Shown: positions 8,636 to 15,849 of the stretch, one piece after another | How positions within the stretch are numbered: position 1 is the first letter of the stretch | How the letters are laid out: every line of letters starts with the position of its first letter | Assembly: GCA_023421505.1 (NCBI GenBank) | Contig: JAEZTJ010000062.1 | Location: forward strand, 1 to 64,000 | Origin: Bacillota bacterium | GTDB lineage: Bacteria; Bacillota; Clostridia; Lachnospirales; Lachnospiraceae | Direction of reading: 5' to 3' | DNA: 64,000 nt | The notes under the pieces: model-generated | Seen by the model: only the letters and a program-made list of their open reading frames with translations | Databases searched by the model: none | Told to the model about the DNA's origin: nothing | Made by a program: the position numbers and the translations under genes

Positions 8636-8866
8636 ATGAAGGAATTAGTTGAAGTTATCGCTAAGTCACTCGTGGATCATCCCGATGAGGTTGTAGTTAC
8701 GGAAAAGGAAACCGAAAAAGCAATTGTTGTGGAATTAAAGGTCGCTTCTGATGATATGGGTAAAGTAATCGGCAAACAAGGCCGTATTGCTAAATCCATT
8801 CGTACCGTAGTAAAGGCAGCCGCAACAAAGGATGACAAAAAGGTAGTCGTTGAGATTCTGCAATAG
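8636..8866 (+). CDS. khpA: KH-domain RNA-binding protein KhpA (YlqC)
   Basis: This 76-residue protein carries a single KH domain with the GKVIGKQGRIAKSIR loop that contacts RNA. KhpA proteins bind RNA, often with KhpB/Jag, and affect cell elongation and division in pneumococcus. AGGAGG at 8622-8627 favours the ATG at 8636 over the one at 8630, which would leave only 2 nt of spacing. Its place between rpsP and rimM is conserved in Firmicutes. Confidence 0.93.
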   Translation: MKELVEVIAKSLVDHPDEVVVTEKETEKAIVVELKVASDDMGKVIGKQGRIAKSIRTVVKAAATKDDKKVVVEILQ

Positions 8867-8904
8867 CAGTTACTCCATTTGCCGTTTTCCCTGTGCAGAA
8901 TTTT

Positions 8905-8975
8905 AGAAGCTGTCTGTTATGTCCTAAGAAAATACATTATTTTCTTTTACGGCATAGTAGACCAGCTTCTTTTTG
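8905..8975 (+). terminator. Long-stem terminator after khpA
   Basis: AGAAGCTG (8905-8912) pairs with CAGCTTCT (8963-8970). An inner stem (AAGAAAATA/TATTTTCTT) and partly paired bases lie between, and TTTT follows. It separates the rpsP-khpA unit from rimM. The remaining spacer to 9159 is AT-rich with no feature I can support. Confidence 0.75.
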
Positions 8976-9159
8976 TACATACTGTAAGGATCGAAGATAA
9001 TCTAAGTCATTTGTTGAGTATAAATTGATATAGTAAATAATGAATCAGGAATAGAAGTTTTAAAATTGCGAAAAGTTCAGGACGATTTAGAAAATTGATT
9101 AAAGGGAATAATATATCGTCAGATATTAAATATAAAATAAATGCAGAGGACTCAAGTAT

Positions 9160-9666
9160 ATGGAGAATTATTTAAGAGTAGGGGTTATCTCTTCGACGCA
9201 TGGTATCAAAGGAGAGGTGAAGGTTTTTCCTACAACCGATGATCCAAATCGGTTTAAGCTTTTGAAGGAAATATTGTTGGATACAGGTAAGGAACATTTA
9301 CCATTAGAAATAGAAGGCGTGAAATTCTTTAAGCAGATGGTGATTTTAAAGTTTAGAGGGATTGATGATATTAATGATATTGAAAAATATCGAGGAAGAG
9401 ATCTTCTGATTACAAGAGAGAATGCTGTTAAGCTTGAAAAGGATGAGTATTTTATCTTTGATTTGATTGATTCTGAAGTGATTACGGAGGAAGGGCAGAA
9501 GCTTGGGGTATTAACTGAAATTCTGACAACCGCTGCTAATGATGTATATGTTGTCAAAACAGCAGAAGGGAAAGAAATTCTACTACCATCGATTAAAGAA
9601 TGCATTCTTGATATTGATACAGAGAATAAGAAAATCACAGTCCATTTAATGAAGGGATTAATGTGA
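9160..9666 (+). CDS. rimM: 16S rRNA processing protein RimM
   Basis: This 168-residue ribosome maturation factor acts on the 30S head and binds S19. The N-terminal RimM domain starts with LRVGVISSTHGIKGEVKV. The PRC-barrel C-terminal domain contains EYFIFDLI and the EILLPSIKECI segment. Length is typical. It is followed by a 241-nt spacer filled with hairpins and two dispersed repeats before trmD, whereas rimM and trmD are usually almost adjacent. Confidence 0.95.
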   Translation: MENYLRVGVISSTHGIKGEVKVFPTTDDPNRFKLLKEILLDTGKEHLPLEIEGVKFFKQMVILKFRGIDDINDIEKYRGRDLLITRENAVKLEKDEYFIFDLIDSEVITEEGQKLGVLTEILTTAANDVYVVKTAEGKEILLPSIKECILDIDTENKKITVHLMKGLM

Positions 9667-9688
9667 ATTGTTGAAAAGAACAATTCAC
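9663..9688 (+). promoter_or_regulatory. Hairpin overlapping the rimM stop codon
   Basis: A perfect 10-bp stem (GTGAATTGTT at 9663-9672 with AACAATTCAC at 9679-9688) has a GAAAAG loop and includes the rimM stop codon. It lacks a T tract. Confidence 0.55.
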
Positions 9689-9695
9689 ACTTAGA

Positions 9696-9727
9696 AGTTT
9701 GTGCCTGTGTCTTCCTCGGCACAAACT
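9696..9727 (+). promoter_or_regulatory. Second hairpin after rimM, running into Repeat B
   Basis: AGTTTGTGCC (9696-9705) pairs perfectly with GGCACAAACT (9718-9727) over a 12-nt loop. The right arm overlaps the first bases of the dispersed Repeat B. Confidence 0.55.
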
Positions 9728-9745
9728 AATTCAAAGGGTAGGCAT
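9721..9745 (+). repeat. Repeat B, copy 1 (after rimM)
   Basis: This 25-bp sequence (core ACTAATTCAAAGGGTAGGCAT) recurs at 14801-14826, 22355-22379 and 52134-52154, each time at or just beyond the 3' end of a gene on the same strand. Confidence 0.7.
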
Positions 9746-9807
9746 TTTAGTTATAGTGATTTTTGTGGTTCGTATTATTAGTGAATAAAACTGCCTTATG
9801 ACAGTTG

Positions 9808-9894
9808 TGGAGGTTAGGTTGAAAAATCAAAGATTTTTCAACCTGCGAATTTGTGCGCTGCCCAAATTCGCAGGTGTTGGCAGTAGATGGAGGG
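9808..9894 (+). repeat. Repeat A, copy 1 (upstream of trmD): structured dispersed repeat
   Basis: This element of about 85 bp recurs at 14318-14403 and 44762-44848. It holds an 11-bp hairpin (GTTGAAAAATC/GATTTTTCAAC) and a second, 13-bp stem (9841-9853 with 9863-9875). That stem's loop contains CTGCC, complementary to GGCAG at 9879-9883. It ends in GGAGGG (9889-9894), the likely trmD ribosome-binding site. In this copy the closing pair of stem 1 is G-C where the other copies have A-T, a compensatory change. Confidence 0.8.
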
Positions 9895-9907
9895 TTAATA
9901 TAAGCTT

Positions 9908-10684
9908 ATGAATTTTCATGTACTTACGCTTTTCCCTGAAATGATTACACAGGGGCTTGGCACCAGTATTACAGGAAGAGCAATCGATAAAGGACTGATA
10001 TCGGTTAATACGGTAAATATTAGAGATTTCAGTGAAGATAAGCATAACAGAGTGGATGATTATCCATACGGCGGCGGAGCGGGTATGGTGATCCAAGCTG
10101 AGCCTGTTTTTAAGGCATACGGATATTTGGCAAATCATATTAAAATAACCGGAGAAGCTTCTAATTCCTACAAGAAGCCTCGCGTGATCTATGTAACGCC
10201 GCAAGGAAGTATTTTTAATCAGGAGATGGCTAGGGAATTTGCTAAAGAAGAAGACTTAATCTTTTTATGCGGCCATTATGAGGGAATTGATGAGAGAGTT
10301 TTGGAAATGATCGTAACTGATTCTATCTCTATCGGCGATTATGTATTAACCGGTGGGGAATTACCTGCTATGGTAATGATTGATGCAATCTCGCGCTTAA
10401 TTCCAGGCGTACTAAATAATGAAGTATCCTCAGAATTTGAATCCCTTCAGGACAATTTACTGGAATATCCTCAATATACAAGGCCGGAAACATTTATGGG
10501 AAAAAGAGTGCCAGAGGTATTACTGACAGGTCATCATGCCAATATACAAGCTTGGAGAAGAGAACAGTCCATACTCCGTACTTATGAAAGGCGTCCCGAT
10601 TTACTTGAAAATGCAGATTTAACCGAGAAAGAGCGGGAATATCTGACCCGGTTAATTTTTCAAAAGAACTACGATATTTATTAA
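9908..10684 (+). CDS. trmD: tRNA (guanine-N1)-methyltransferase TrmD
   Basis: This 258-residue SPOUT methyltransferase makes m1G37 in tRNAs reading CNN and some other codons, which prevents frameshifting. The N-terminal start MNFHVLTLFPEM is typical. The knot-forming S-adenosylmethionine-binding segments are visible (FLCGHYEGIDERV and SIGDYVLTGGELPAM), as is the C-terminal domain with RPDLL. The GGAGGG at 9889-9894 lies 13 nt from the ATG, a longer gap than usual, and belongs to Repeat A. Translation of trmD may therefore depend on the fold of that repeat. Confidence 0.97.
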   Translation: MNFHVLTLFPEMITQGLGTSITGRAIDKGLISVNTVNIRDFSEDKHNRVDDYPYGGGAGMVIQAEPVFKAYGYLANHIKITGEASNSYKKPRVIYVTPQGSIFNQEMAREFAKEEDLIFLCGHYEGIDERVLEMIVTDSISIGDYVLTGGELPAMVMIDAISRLIPGVLNNEVSSEFESLQDNLLEYPQYTRPETFMGKRVPEVLLTGHHANIQAWRREQSILRTYERRPDLLENADLTEKEREYLTRLIFQKNYDIY

Positions 10685-10715
10685 AGGATTAAGCATCAGG
10701 ATTTATAAAAAATAC

Positions 10716-10744
10716 TTGCAATTACCATCAGTTTATGCTAAAGT
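10716..10744 (+). promoter_or_regulatory. Candidate promoter of rplS
   Basis: TTGCAA (10716-10721) and TAAAGT (10739-10744) are 17 bp apart, upstream of a leader of about 80 nt. The match to consensus is moderate. Confidence 0.45.
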
Positions 10745-10751
10745 AACTTGA

Positions 10752-10828
10752 TGTGAGATGGGATGGTCCTCTGATACATGGTTATGACCTAACGTATTAA
10801 GAACATCTAAATAGATTAGGAGGTCACA
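10752..10828 (+). promoter_or_regulatory. rplS 5' leader, possible L19 autoregulatory leader
   Basis: The leader contains TGACCT (about 10784-10789), complementary to AGGTCA, which overlaps the rplS ribosome-binding site (AGGAGGTCA, about 10819-10827). A small CTAA/TTAG stem lies between. A ribosomal protein L19 leader family is known upstream of rplS in Bacillota. I cannot confirm this one belongs to it without a covariance-model search. Confidence 0.35.
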
Positions 10829-10830
10829 TA

Positions 10831-11178
10831 ATGAACGATATTATTAAGAGTATTGAAGCTGAGCAGCTGAAGGCAGAGGTTACAGACTTCAACGTAGGCG
10901 ACACAGTTAGAGTGTACGCAAAAGTTAAGGAAGGTAATCGTGAGAGATTACAGGTATATGAAGGAACCGTATTAAAGAGACAGAACGGCGGAGCAAGAGA
11001 AACCTTTACCGTTAGAAAGACATCCAACGGAATCGGTGTTGAGAAGACCTGGCCGCTTCACAGTCCCAGTATTGATAGAATTGAAGTAGTAAGACGCGGT
11101 AAAGCGAGAAAAGCTAAGCTCTTCTATTTACGTTCCAGAGTAGGTAAGAAGGCTAAAGTTAAGGAATCAATAAGATAA
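10831..11178 (+). CDS. rplS: 50S ribosomal protein L19
   Basis: This 115-residue protein matches bL19 over its whole length: DFNVGDTVRVYAKVKEG, a VYEGTVLKR segment, the VRKTSNGIGVEKTWPLHSP block and the basic C-terminus with KAKLFYLR. It lies at the 30S-50S interface. AGGAGG precedes the ATG with good spacing. It directly follows trmD, as in most bacteria, but has its own leader and a strong terminator. Confidence 0.97.
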   Translation: MNDIIKSIEAEQLKAEVTDFNVGDTVRVYAKVKEGNRERLQVYEGTVLKRQNGGARETFTVRKTSNGIGVEKTWPLHSPSIDRIEVVRRGKARKAKLFYLRSRVGKKAKVKESIR

Positions 11179-11187
11179 ATATTACGA

Positions 11188-11219
11188 AGGGACAATACTT
11201 GAGTGATTGTCCCTTTTTT
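11188..11219 (+). terminator. Terminator after rplS
   Basis: AGGGACAAT (11188-11196) pairs with ATTGTCCCT (11206-11214), followed by a run of T residues. Confidence 0.9.
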
Positions 11220-11396
11220 ATCAATTAAATTATGCATTGACATTACAATGATTAAAAACATACTTCTAATAAAAATTTATTTAAAAATATTGATTAATAC
11301 GAAAATGTATGTAAAATTGAAAATAAGTACTTCCTATAAACGTTAGTTATAGTATTACATAAAGGTTTGAAAAATTGAAGAAGGGTAAGGATAAAA

Positions 11397-12014
11397 ATGG
11401 AATTTGATTTCGATAAAGAAAGCAAACGGCCGATAATCAGGAAAATTCTAATTAAAATAATTATCTGGGTTATTCAGATAGCCGCAGTTATATTTTTGGC
11501 TTATTTTATCGTTTATTATGCCCTTGAGAGAACGGATATGGTCGGAATTTCGATGGAAACTACGTTAAATGACGGTGATTCTATCATAATTAATAAATTT
11601 TCATATCGTTTTAATGATCCCAAACGTTTTGATGTTATAGTTTTTAAACAAAGTGGTAAGGAACACAGCTATTATAATATTAAACGTATTATTGGATTAC
11701 CCGGTGAGAAAATTCAGATAAAGGATGGAGTAATCTACATAAACGGTGAGATCATACAAGAAACCATTAACGTTGAACCAATGAATAATTTTGGCCTTGC
11801 TGAGGAAGAAATTAAACTAGAGGAGAATGAATATTTTATTCTGGGAGATAATCGTAATAACAGCGAGGATAGCCGTTTTGCCAGTGTGGGAACCATCCGA
11901 AGGGATGAAATCGTAGGAAAAGCTTTTATAAGACTAAAGCCCTTTAACTTTATTAGTAAATTAAATTTGATTAAGGATGCTCCGGAAACTAAGGATACTG
12001 AGGAATCAAAGTAG
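11397..12014 (+). CDS. lepB: Signal peptidase I (type I leader peptidase)
   Basis: This 205-residue membrane protease cleaves Sec and Tat signal peptides on the outer face of the membrane. It has one N-terminal transmembrane helix (about 18-41). The catalytic serine is Ser52 in GISMETTL and the catalytic lysine is Lys95 in NIKRIIGLPG. Box E is GDNRNNSEDSR. The serine box has Glu where most family members have Arg/Glu-Pro, a minor variation. Its location between rplS and rbgA resembles other Lachnospiraceae. The upstream 218 nt after rplS hold no promoter I can support. Confidence 0.93.
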   Translation: MEFDFDKESKRPIIRKILIKIIIWVIQIAAVIFLAYFIVYYALERTDMVGISMETTLNDGDSIIINKFSYRFNDPKRFDVIVFKQSGKEHSYYNIKRIIGLPGEKIQIKDGVIYINGEIIQETINVEPMNNFGLAEEEIKLEENEYFILGDNRNNSEDSRFASVGTIRRDEIVGKAFIRLKPFNFISKLNLIKDAPETKDTEESK

Positions 12015-12100
12015 GATAAATGGGACGAGGACTTTGTTACTTTTTGAACATAATTATAGATAGAATAAGTGAAGATAATTTAAATACAGAAAGAATAGGC

Positions 12101-12175
12101 AATTGCGAAACTCAGTAATTGTAAGTATTGTATATGCAGTGTATACAATTAATTAAACGATATAGTTTCGTAATT
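12101..12175 (+). repeat. Repeat C, copy 1: MITE-like foldback element upstream of rbgA
   Basis: Inverted ends AATTGCGAAACT (12101-12112) and AGTTTCGTAATT (12164-12175) flank inner inverted arms ATTGTATA/TATACAAT (12127-12134, 12142-12149). The same end and inner motifs recur at 28397-28440, 37255-37337, 41861-42015 and 63815-63876. It contains no ORF. Confidence 0.65.
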
Positions 12176-12206
12176 ATCTATACAGAAAGAAATTTTGGAG
12201 GTTGTT

Positions 12207-13124
12207 ATGCATTTTCAATGGTATCCCGGACATATGGCCAAGGCGAAACGTATGATGCAGGAGGATATGAAGCTGATAGACGTGGTAATTGAGCTGGTGG
12301 ATGCCAGAATACCATATTCCAGCAAAAATCCTGATATAGATGCCCTGGCTAAGAATAAGTCGAGAGTCATTTTACTAAATAAAAGCGATATGGCAGACCA
12401 ACGATATAATTTGGCCTGGAAGGAATATTTTGAGAAAAAAGGATATTTTGTAGCATTGGTTAATTCTAAGAATGGCACCGGAGTCAAACAGGTACAGGAT
12501 ATTGTTAATAAAGCCTGTGCTGCTAAGATAGAGAGAGATAGAAAAAAAGGGATCTTAAACCGCCCGGTGAGAGCGATGATAGTAGGAATACCCAATGTCG
12601 GTAAATCAACCTTTATCAACAGCTTTGTAGGAAAAGCTACAGCAAAGACCGGCAATAAGCCCGGTGTAACAAAGGGAAAGCAATGGATTCGCTTGAATAA
12701 ATTCACCGAGCTATTAGATACGCCCGGAATACTATGGCCTAAATTCGAGGAGCAGTCTGTTGGCTTACGGCTGGCACTGATTGGTTCCATTAATGATAAT
12801 ATCATTAATATTACAGATCTTACACTGGAATTAATTATTATATTAAGAATGCATTACCCGGAGGTTTTAGCAAAGCGCTATGAGATTGATGCAACTGCAG
12901 AGGGAGAAGGCTTGAAGGGAGCTTCGGAGCTTCTTAAAAAGGTAGCAATCAAGCGGGCTTGTCTGTTAAAAGGCGGAGAGCCTGATTTGGACAGGGCAGC
13001 AATGATACTACTGGATGATTTCAGGAGTACGAAGCTTGGTAATATTACTCTTGAATTTCCTCCAGAAAAGAAAGAACTGCAGGATGAGGATAAAGCAAAT
13101 AAGGTGGAAGCGGCACAATTATAA
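12207..13124 (+). CDS. rbgA: Ribosome biogenesis GTPase RbgA (YlqF)
   Basis: This 305-residue circularly permuted GTPase drives late assembly of the 50S subunit. The G4 motif NKSD precedes the G1 P-loop GIPNVGKSTF and G3 DTPG, the hallmark permuted order. The N-terminus HFQWYPGHMAKA is strongly conserved. The start at 12207 follows GGAGG at 12197-12201; an in-frame TTG at 12195 would contain the ribosome-binding site. It precedes rnhB as in Bacillus. The C-terminal domain is complete, with an acidic/lysine-rich tail. Confidence 0.95.
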   Translation: MHFQWYPGHMAKAKRMMQEDMKLIDVVIELVDARIPYSSKNPDIDALAKNKSRVILLNKSDMADQRYNLAWKEYFEKKGYFVALVNSKNGTGVKQVQDIVNKACAAKIERDRKKGILNRPVRAMIVGIPNVGKSTFINSFVGKATAKTGNKPGVTKGKQWIRLNKFTELLDTPGILWPKFEEQSVGLRLALIGSINDNIINITDLTLELIIILRMHYPEVLAKRYEIDATAEGEGLKGASELLKKVAIKRACLLKGGEPDLDRAAMILLDDFRSTKLGNITLEFPPEKKELQDEDKANKVEAAQL

Positions 13125-13178
13125 TATAGAGGCTTATCTATAAGCAAAACGATAAATCCGTTATAAGGAGCTACTTAG

Positions 13179-13970
13179 ATGGAAAAGGAACAATATCAAG
13201 AGGAAGTACCTAAGAAAATATCGCTGATTAAGCTTGAGTTCATGCAGGCAGAGGATTTACAAATCCCGCTGCTATTAAAAAAATATGAAGCAGATGAAAG
13301 AAGCGGTGTCATTACGATCTGTAATCAATACAGAAGCAGATTAAAATCCAAACAAAATGAAATAGAGCGTCTTGCGGCTATGAAGGAGTATGAGACAAAA
13401 TACAGCGATTATCAGTATATCTGCGGTATCGATGAGGTGGGTAGGGGTCCCTTTGCGGGACCGGTCATCGCCTGTGCAGTAATCTTACCGAAGGATTGTG
13501 AGATTTTATATATTAATGATTCGAAGCAATTATCGGAAAAAAAGCGCGAAGAATTATATGATGAGATTATTTCTAAAGCAATTGCTTTCGGTATCGGCAG
13601 TGTTCCGCCGAATCAAATTGATGAAATCAATATCCTCAATGCGACCTATGAAGCAATGAAAAAGGCTATTGGTAATTTGTCTGTAAAACCCGATCTATTA
13701 TTAAATGATGCAGTGACTATTCCGGGTGTTGATATCAAGCAGGTACCGATTATTAAGGGTGATGCAAAAAGTATCTCTATTGCTGCAGCGAGTATTGTAG
13801 CCAAGGTTACAAGAGATCGTATTATGGTAGCATATGATAAGATCTTACCCGGTTATGATTTTGCGAATAATAAGGGTTACGGCTCGCCAAAGCATATTGA
13901 GGCGATTGGAAAGCTTGGTCTTACACCAATCCATAGAAGAAGCTTTGTAAAGAATTTCTATCAGGAGTAG
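13179..13970 (+). CDS. rnhB: Ribonuclease HII
   Basis: This 263-residue enzyme nicks RNA-DNA hybrids and single ribonucleotides in DNA. An N-terminal extension of about 75 residues is followed by the catalytic domain, beginning GIDEVGRGPFAGPV (Asp and Glu catalytic residues), with further acidic residues in NDSKQL and LLNDAV. The KGDAKSISIAAASIVAKVTRD and GSPKHIEAI blocks are typical. The extension resembles that of Bacillus RnhB. AAGGAG lies 8 nt before the ATG. Confidence 0.96.
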   Translation: MEKEQYQEEVPKKISLIKLEFMQAEDLQIPLLLKKYEADERSGVITICNQYRSRLKSKQNEIERLAAMKEYETKYSDYQYICGIDEVGRGPFAGPVIACAVILPKDCEILYINDSKQLSEKKREELYDEIISKAIAFGIGSVPPNQIDEINILNATYEAMKKAIGNLSVKPDLLLNDAVTIPGVDIKQVPIIKGDAKSISIAAASIVAKVTRDRIMVAYDKILPGYDFANNKGYGSPKHIEAIGKLGLTPIHRRSFVKNFYQE

Positions 13971-13987
13971 CTTAAGGAGGTATCCTT

Positions 13988-14275
13988 ATGGAGCAGAAAA
14001 ATAATACGCAAAAACCAAGAACAGCAGTTGCTATTTCCTTTGAACCGGAGGACAAAGCGCCGAAGGTCATTGCGTCTGGAAAAGGTTATTTGGCGGATAA
14101 GATTATTGAAAAGGCAAAGGAAACATCGGTTCCCCTGCATAAGGATGAAAAACTAGCAGAATCCTTATCTAAAATTGAAATCGGAGATATGATTCCTCCC
14201 GAATTATATGAGGTTGTTGCAGAGGTTTTGGTTTTTGTTGATCAGATGGATCGTATTAAGAGTAAATTATTATGA
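13988..14275 (+). CDS. FlhB C-terminal-like cytoplasmic protein (YlqH family)
   Basis: This 95-residue soluble protein resembles the cytoplasmic C-terminal domain of FlhB/EscU export-switch proteins. The evidence is the AVAISFEP.. start, the ASGKGYLADKI helix region and the EKLAESLSKIEIGDMIPPELYEVVAEVL tail. It lacks all FlhB transmembrane helices and the NPTH autocleavage motif. Homologues (B. subtilis YlqH) sit next to rnhB in many Firmicutes, including non-flagellated ones, and their role is unknown. It starts 17 nt after rnhB with a good AAGGAGG site. Confidence 0.82.
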   Translation: MEQKNNTQKPRTAVAISFEPEDKAPKVIASGKGYLADKIIEKAKETSVPLHKDEKLAESLSKIEIGDMIPPELYEVVAEVLVFVDQMDRIKSKLL

Positions 14276-14317
14276 AGTTAGTTTGGCAGAAGCCTTATAT
14301 CAGTATTGGTTATAATT

Positions 14318-14403
14318 GGGGGATAGATTGAAAAATCAAAGGTTTTTCAATCGGCAAATTTGTGCGCTGTCCAAATTCGTAGGTTTTTGGCGGCATGGAG
14401 GGA
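14318..14403 (+). repeat. Repeat A, copy 2 (upstream of yraN)
   Basis: This is the second copy of the structured element. Stem 1 is ATTGAAAAATC/GGTTTTTCAAT with one G-U pair. Stem 2 spans about 14352-14381 with one mismatch. The loop CTGTC can pair with downstream GGCGG through two G-U pairs, so the pseudoknot potential is retained despite sequence change in both arms. It ends in GGAGGGA (14397-14403), the yraN ribosome-binding site. Confidence 0.8.
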
Positions 14404-14407
14404 TAGT

Positions 14408-14758
14408 ATGAATAACAGAGCTGTAGGTGCAAAATTTGAGCAGAATGCAGCGGAATTCCTTCAGGAGAACGGTTATCAAATACTAGCAAAAAACTTTCGC
14501 TGTAGAATTGGTGAGATTGACTTAGTTGCGAAAGCTGAAGGCTATCTTTGCTTTATCGAAGTGAAATACCGCTCCGATACCGGCAAGGGATATCCGGCAG
14601 AAGCGATTAATTATAATAAAATCCGTAAAATTACACGAACAGCTGAATTCTATATGCTGCTGCATAAGCTTCCTCAGAATACACCCTGCCGCTTTGATGC
14701 TGTTGTTATTCTAAATCGTGAAATTTCTCTGATAAAGAATGCCTTTGAAGGTGTTTAA
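14408..14758 (+). CDS. yraN: UPF0102 endonuclease-like protein YraN
   Basis: This 116-residue protein has the restriction endonuclease-like fold of the UPF0102/YraN family. The family signature is visible: GAKFEQNAAEFLQENGYQIL, then RIGEIDLVA (catalytic-type Asp) and FIEVKYRS (Glu and Lys). Its biological role is unresolved, though it usually neighbours rnhB. The start at 14408 follows GGAGGGA. A longer in-frame reading from TTG at 14360 would translate Repeat A and is unlikely to be used. Confidence 0.9.
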   Translation: MNNRAVGAKFEQNAAEFLQENGYQILAKNFRCRIGEIDLVAKAEGYLCFIEVKYRSDTGKGYPAEAINYNKIRKITRTAEFYMLLHKLPQNTPCRFDAVVILNREISLIKNAFEGV

Positions 14759-14800
14759 ATTGCGACTATAGTTTGAATAGTCTCAAGAAAGATATGCGGG

Positions 14801-14826
14801 ACAAAACTAATTCAAAGGGCAGACAG
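14801..14826 (+). repeat. Repeat B, copy 2 (after yraN)
   Basis: ACAAAACTAATTCAAAGGGC and the following AGACAG match copies at 9721 and 22355, with one extra A and one change. It starts 42 nt after the yraN stop. Confidence 0.65.
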
Positions 14827-14936
14827 GATACATCAATTTGAATAAATATGATTTATATTAAGACATTATATAGAACTTATTATGAAATATTTTTATGCTA
14901 TCATAGTAGATAATTATTTATGAAAGGCCTGATTTT

Positions 14937-15785
14937 ATGACATTTGAAAATAACAGCTCGGCGCAAATTGATTTCTCAATGGAGGTTCCTTATCTATCCT
15001 TTCCGGTACTCTCTCAAATTCCCTTCCTACGGCATGGCTTTTCTACACGCTTAGGCGGTGTAAGTAAAGGTATCTTCGCTTCCATGAATTTTGGTGCAGA
15101 TACAAGCCCTTATCAGGATGAACCAGCTAATATTATAGAAAATTACAGGCGGATTGCAAAAAGCCTTGGGGTATCTAAAGAATCCTTCGTTATTTCCAGA
15201 CAGGTACATAAGACGAATATTCGTATCGTTGAGGAAGAGGATAAGGGAAAGGGACTTTTTAAACCCGCAGATTATGAAGAAATTGACGGTTTGATTACCA
15301 ATAAACCAAATATTACTTTAGTAACAAAATACGCAGATTGTGTTCCGTTATATTTTGTAGATCCGGTGAAAAAAGTGATTGGATTATCCCACTCAGGCTG
15401 GAGAGGTACGGTTAGCAAGATCGGTAAGATTACGGTAGAAGAATTGATCAGAAGCTTTGACTGCAATCCGAGTGATATTATTGCTGTGATAGGACCCTCG
15501 ATCTGTCCTGATTGCTATGAGATAGGAGAAGAAGTTGCTGCTGAATTTAAAAAGGCTTTTCCGATGAATTGGGAGAGTGGAATAATAAGGGATCGGAATA
15601 ATGGTAAATACAGCTGCGATTTATGGGCAGCTAATCATACGGTATTGGCAGAAGCAGGGCTAAATCCTGAGAATATTCATATCAGCGGTGTTTGTACCTG
15701 CTGCAACAGTGAATTATTATTTTCCCATAGAAAAACTTTAGGAAAACGGGGAAGCTTAGCTGCCTTTTTATCAATTGCAGAGTAA
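14937..15785 (+). CDS. pgeF: PgeF/YfiH family purine nucleoside phosphorylase-like (laccase domain) protein
   Basis: This 282-residue Cu-oxidase_4 (DUF152) family member has SRQVHKT, TKYADCVPL, IGLSHSGWRGT and the CTCCNSELLFSHRK cysteine/histidine cluster that binds a metal. Family members were annotated as polyphenol oxidases. They have since been shown to cleave purine nucleosides, and E. coli YfiH/PgeF edits peptidoglycan precursors. Length is typical. It lies 178 nt after yraN and starts with an AAAGG site. Confidence 0.9.
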   Translation: MTFENNSSAQIDFSMEVPYLSFPVLSQIPFLRHGFSTRLGGVSKGIFASMNFGADTSPYQDEPANIIENYRRIAKSLGVSKESFVISRQVHKTNIRIVEEEDKGKGLFKPADYEEIDGLITNKPNITLVTKYADCVPLYFVDPVKKVIGLSHSGWRGTVSKIGKITVEELIRSFDCNPSDIIAVIGPSICPDCYEIGEEVAAEFKKAFPMNWESGIIRDRNNGKYSCDLWAANHTVLAEAGLNPENIHISGVCTCCNSELLFSHRKTLGKRGSLAAFLSIAE

Positions 15786-15849
15786 GCAGGAGCTGTTAAG
15801 TTTAAAATTCAACATTTAACCAGAAAGATAGAGAGATTTGGTGTATTTT

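Noticed and set aside
9168..9722. 184-residue open frame on the minus strand opposite rimM
   Set aside because: It lies antisense to a clear rimM gene, has Ser/Ile/Phe-rich composition typical of reverse-frame artefacts and no ribosome-binding site.
12215..12805. 196-residue open frame antisense to rbgA
   Set aside because: It is a shadow of the conserved GTPase on the other strand.
13988..14275. Flagellar or type III export protein FlhB
   Set aside because: Only the soluble C-terminal-like part exists, with no membrane helices or NPTH motif; the genomic context is rnhB-yraN, not flagellar.
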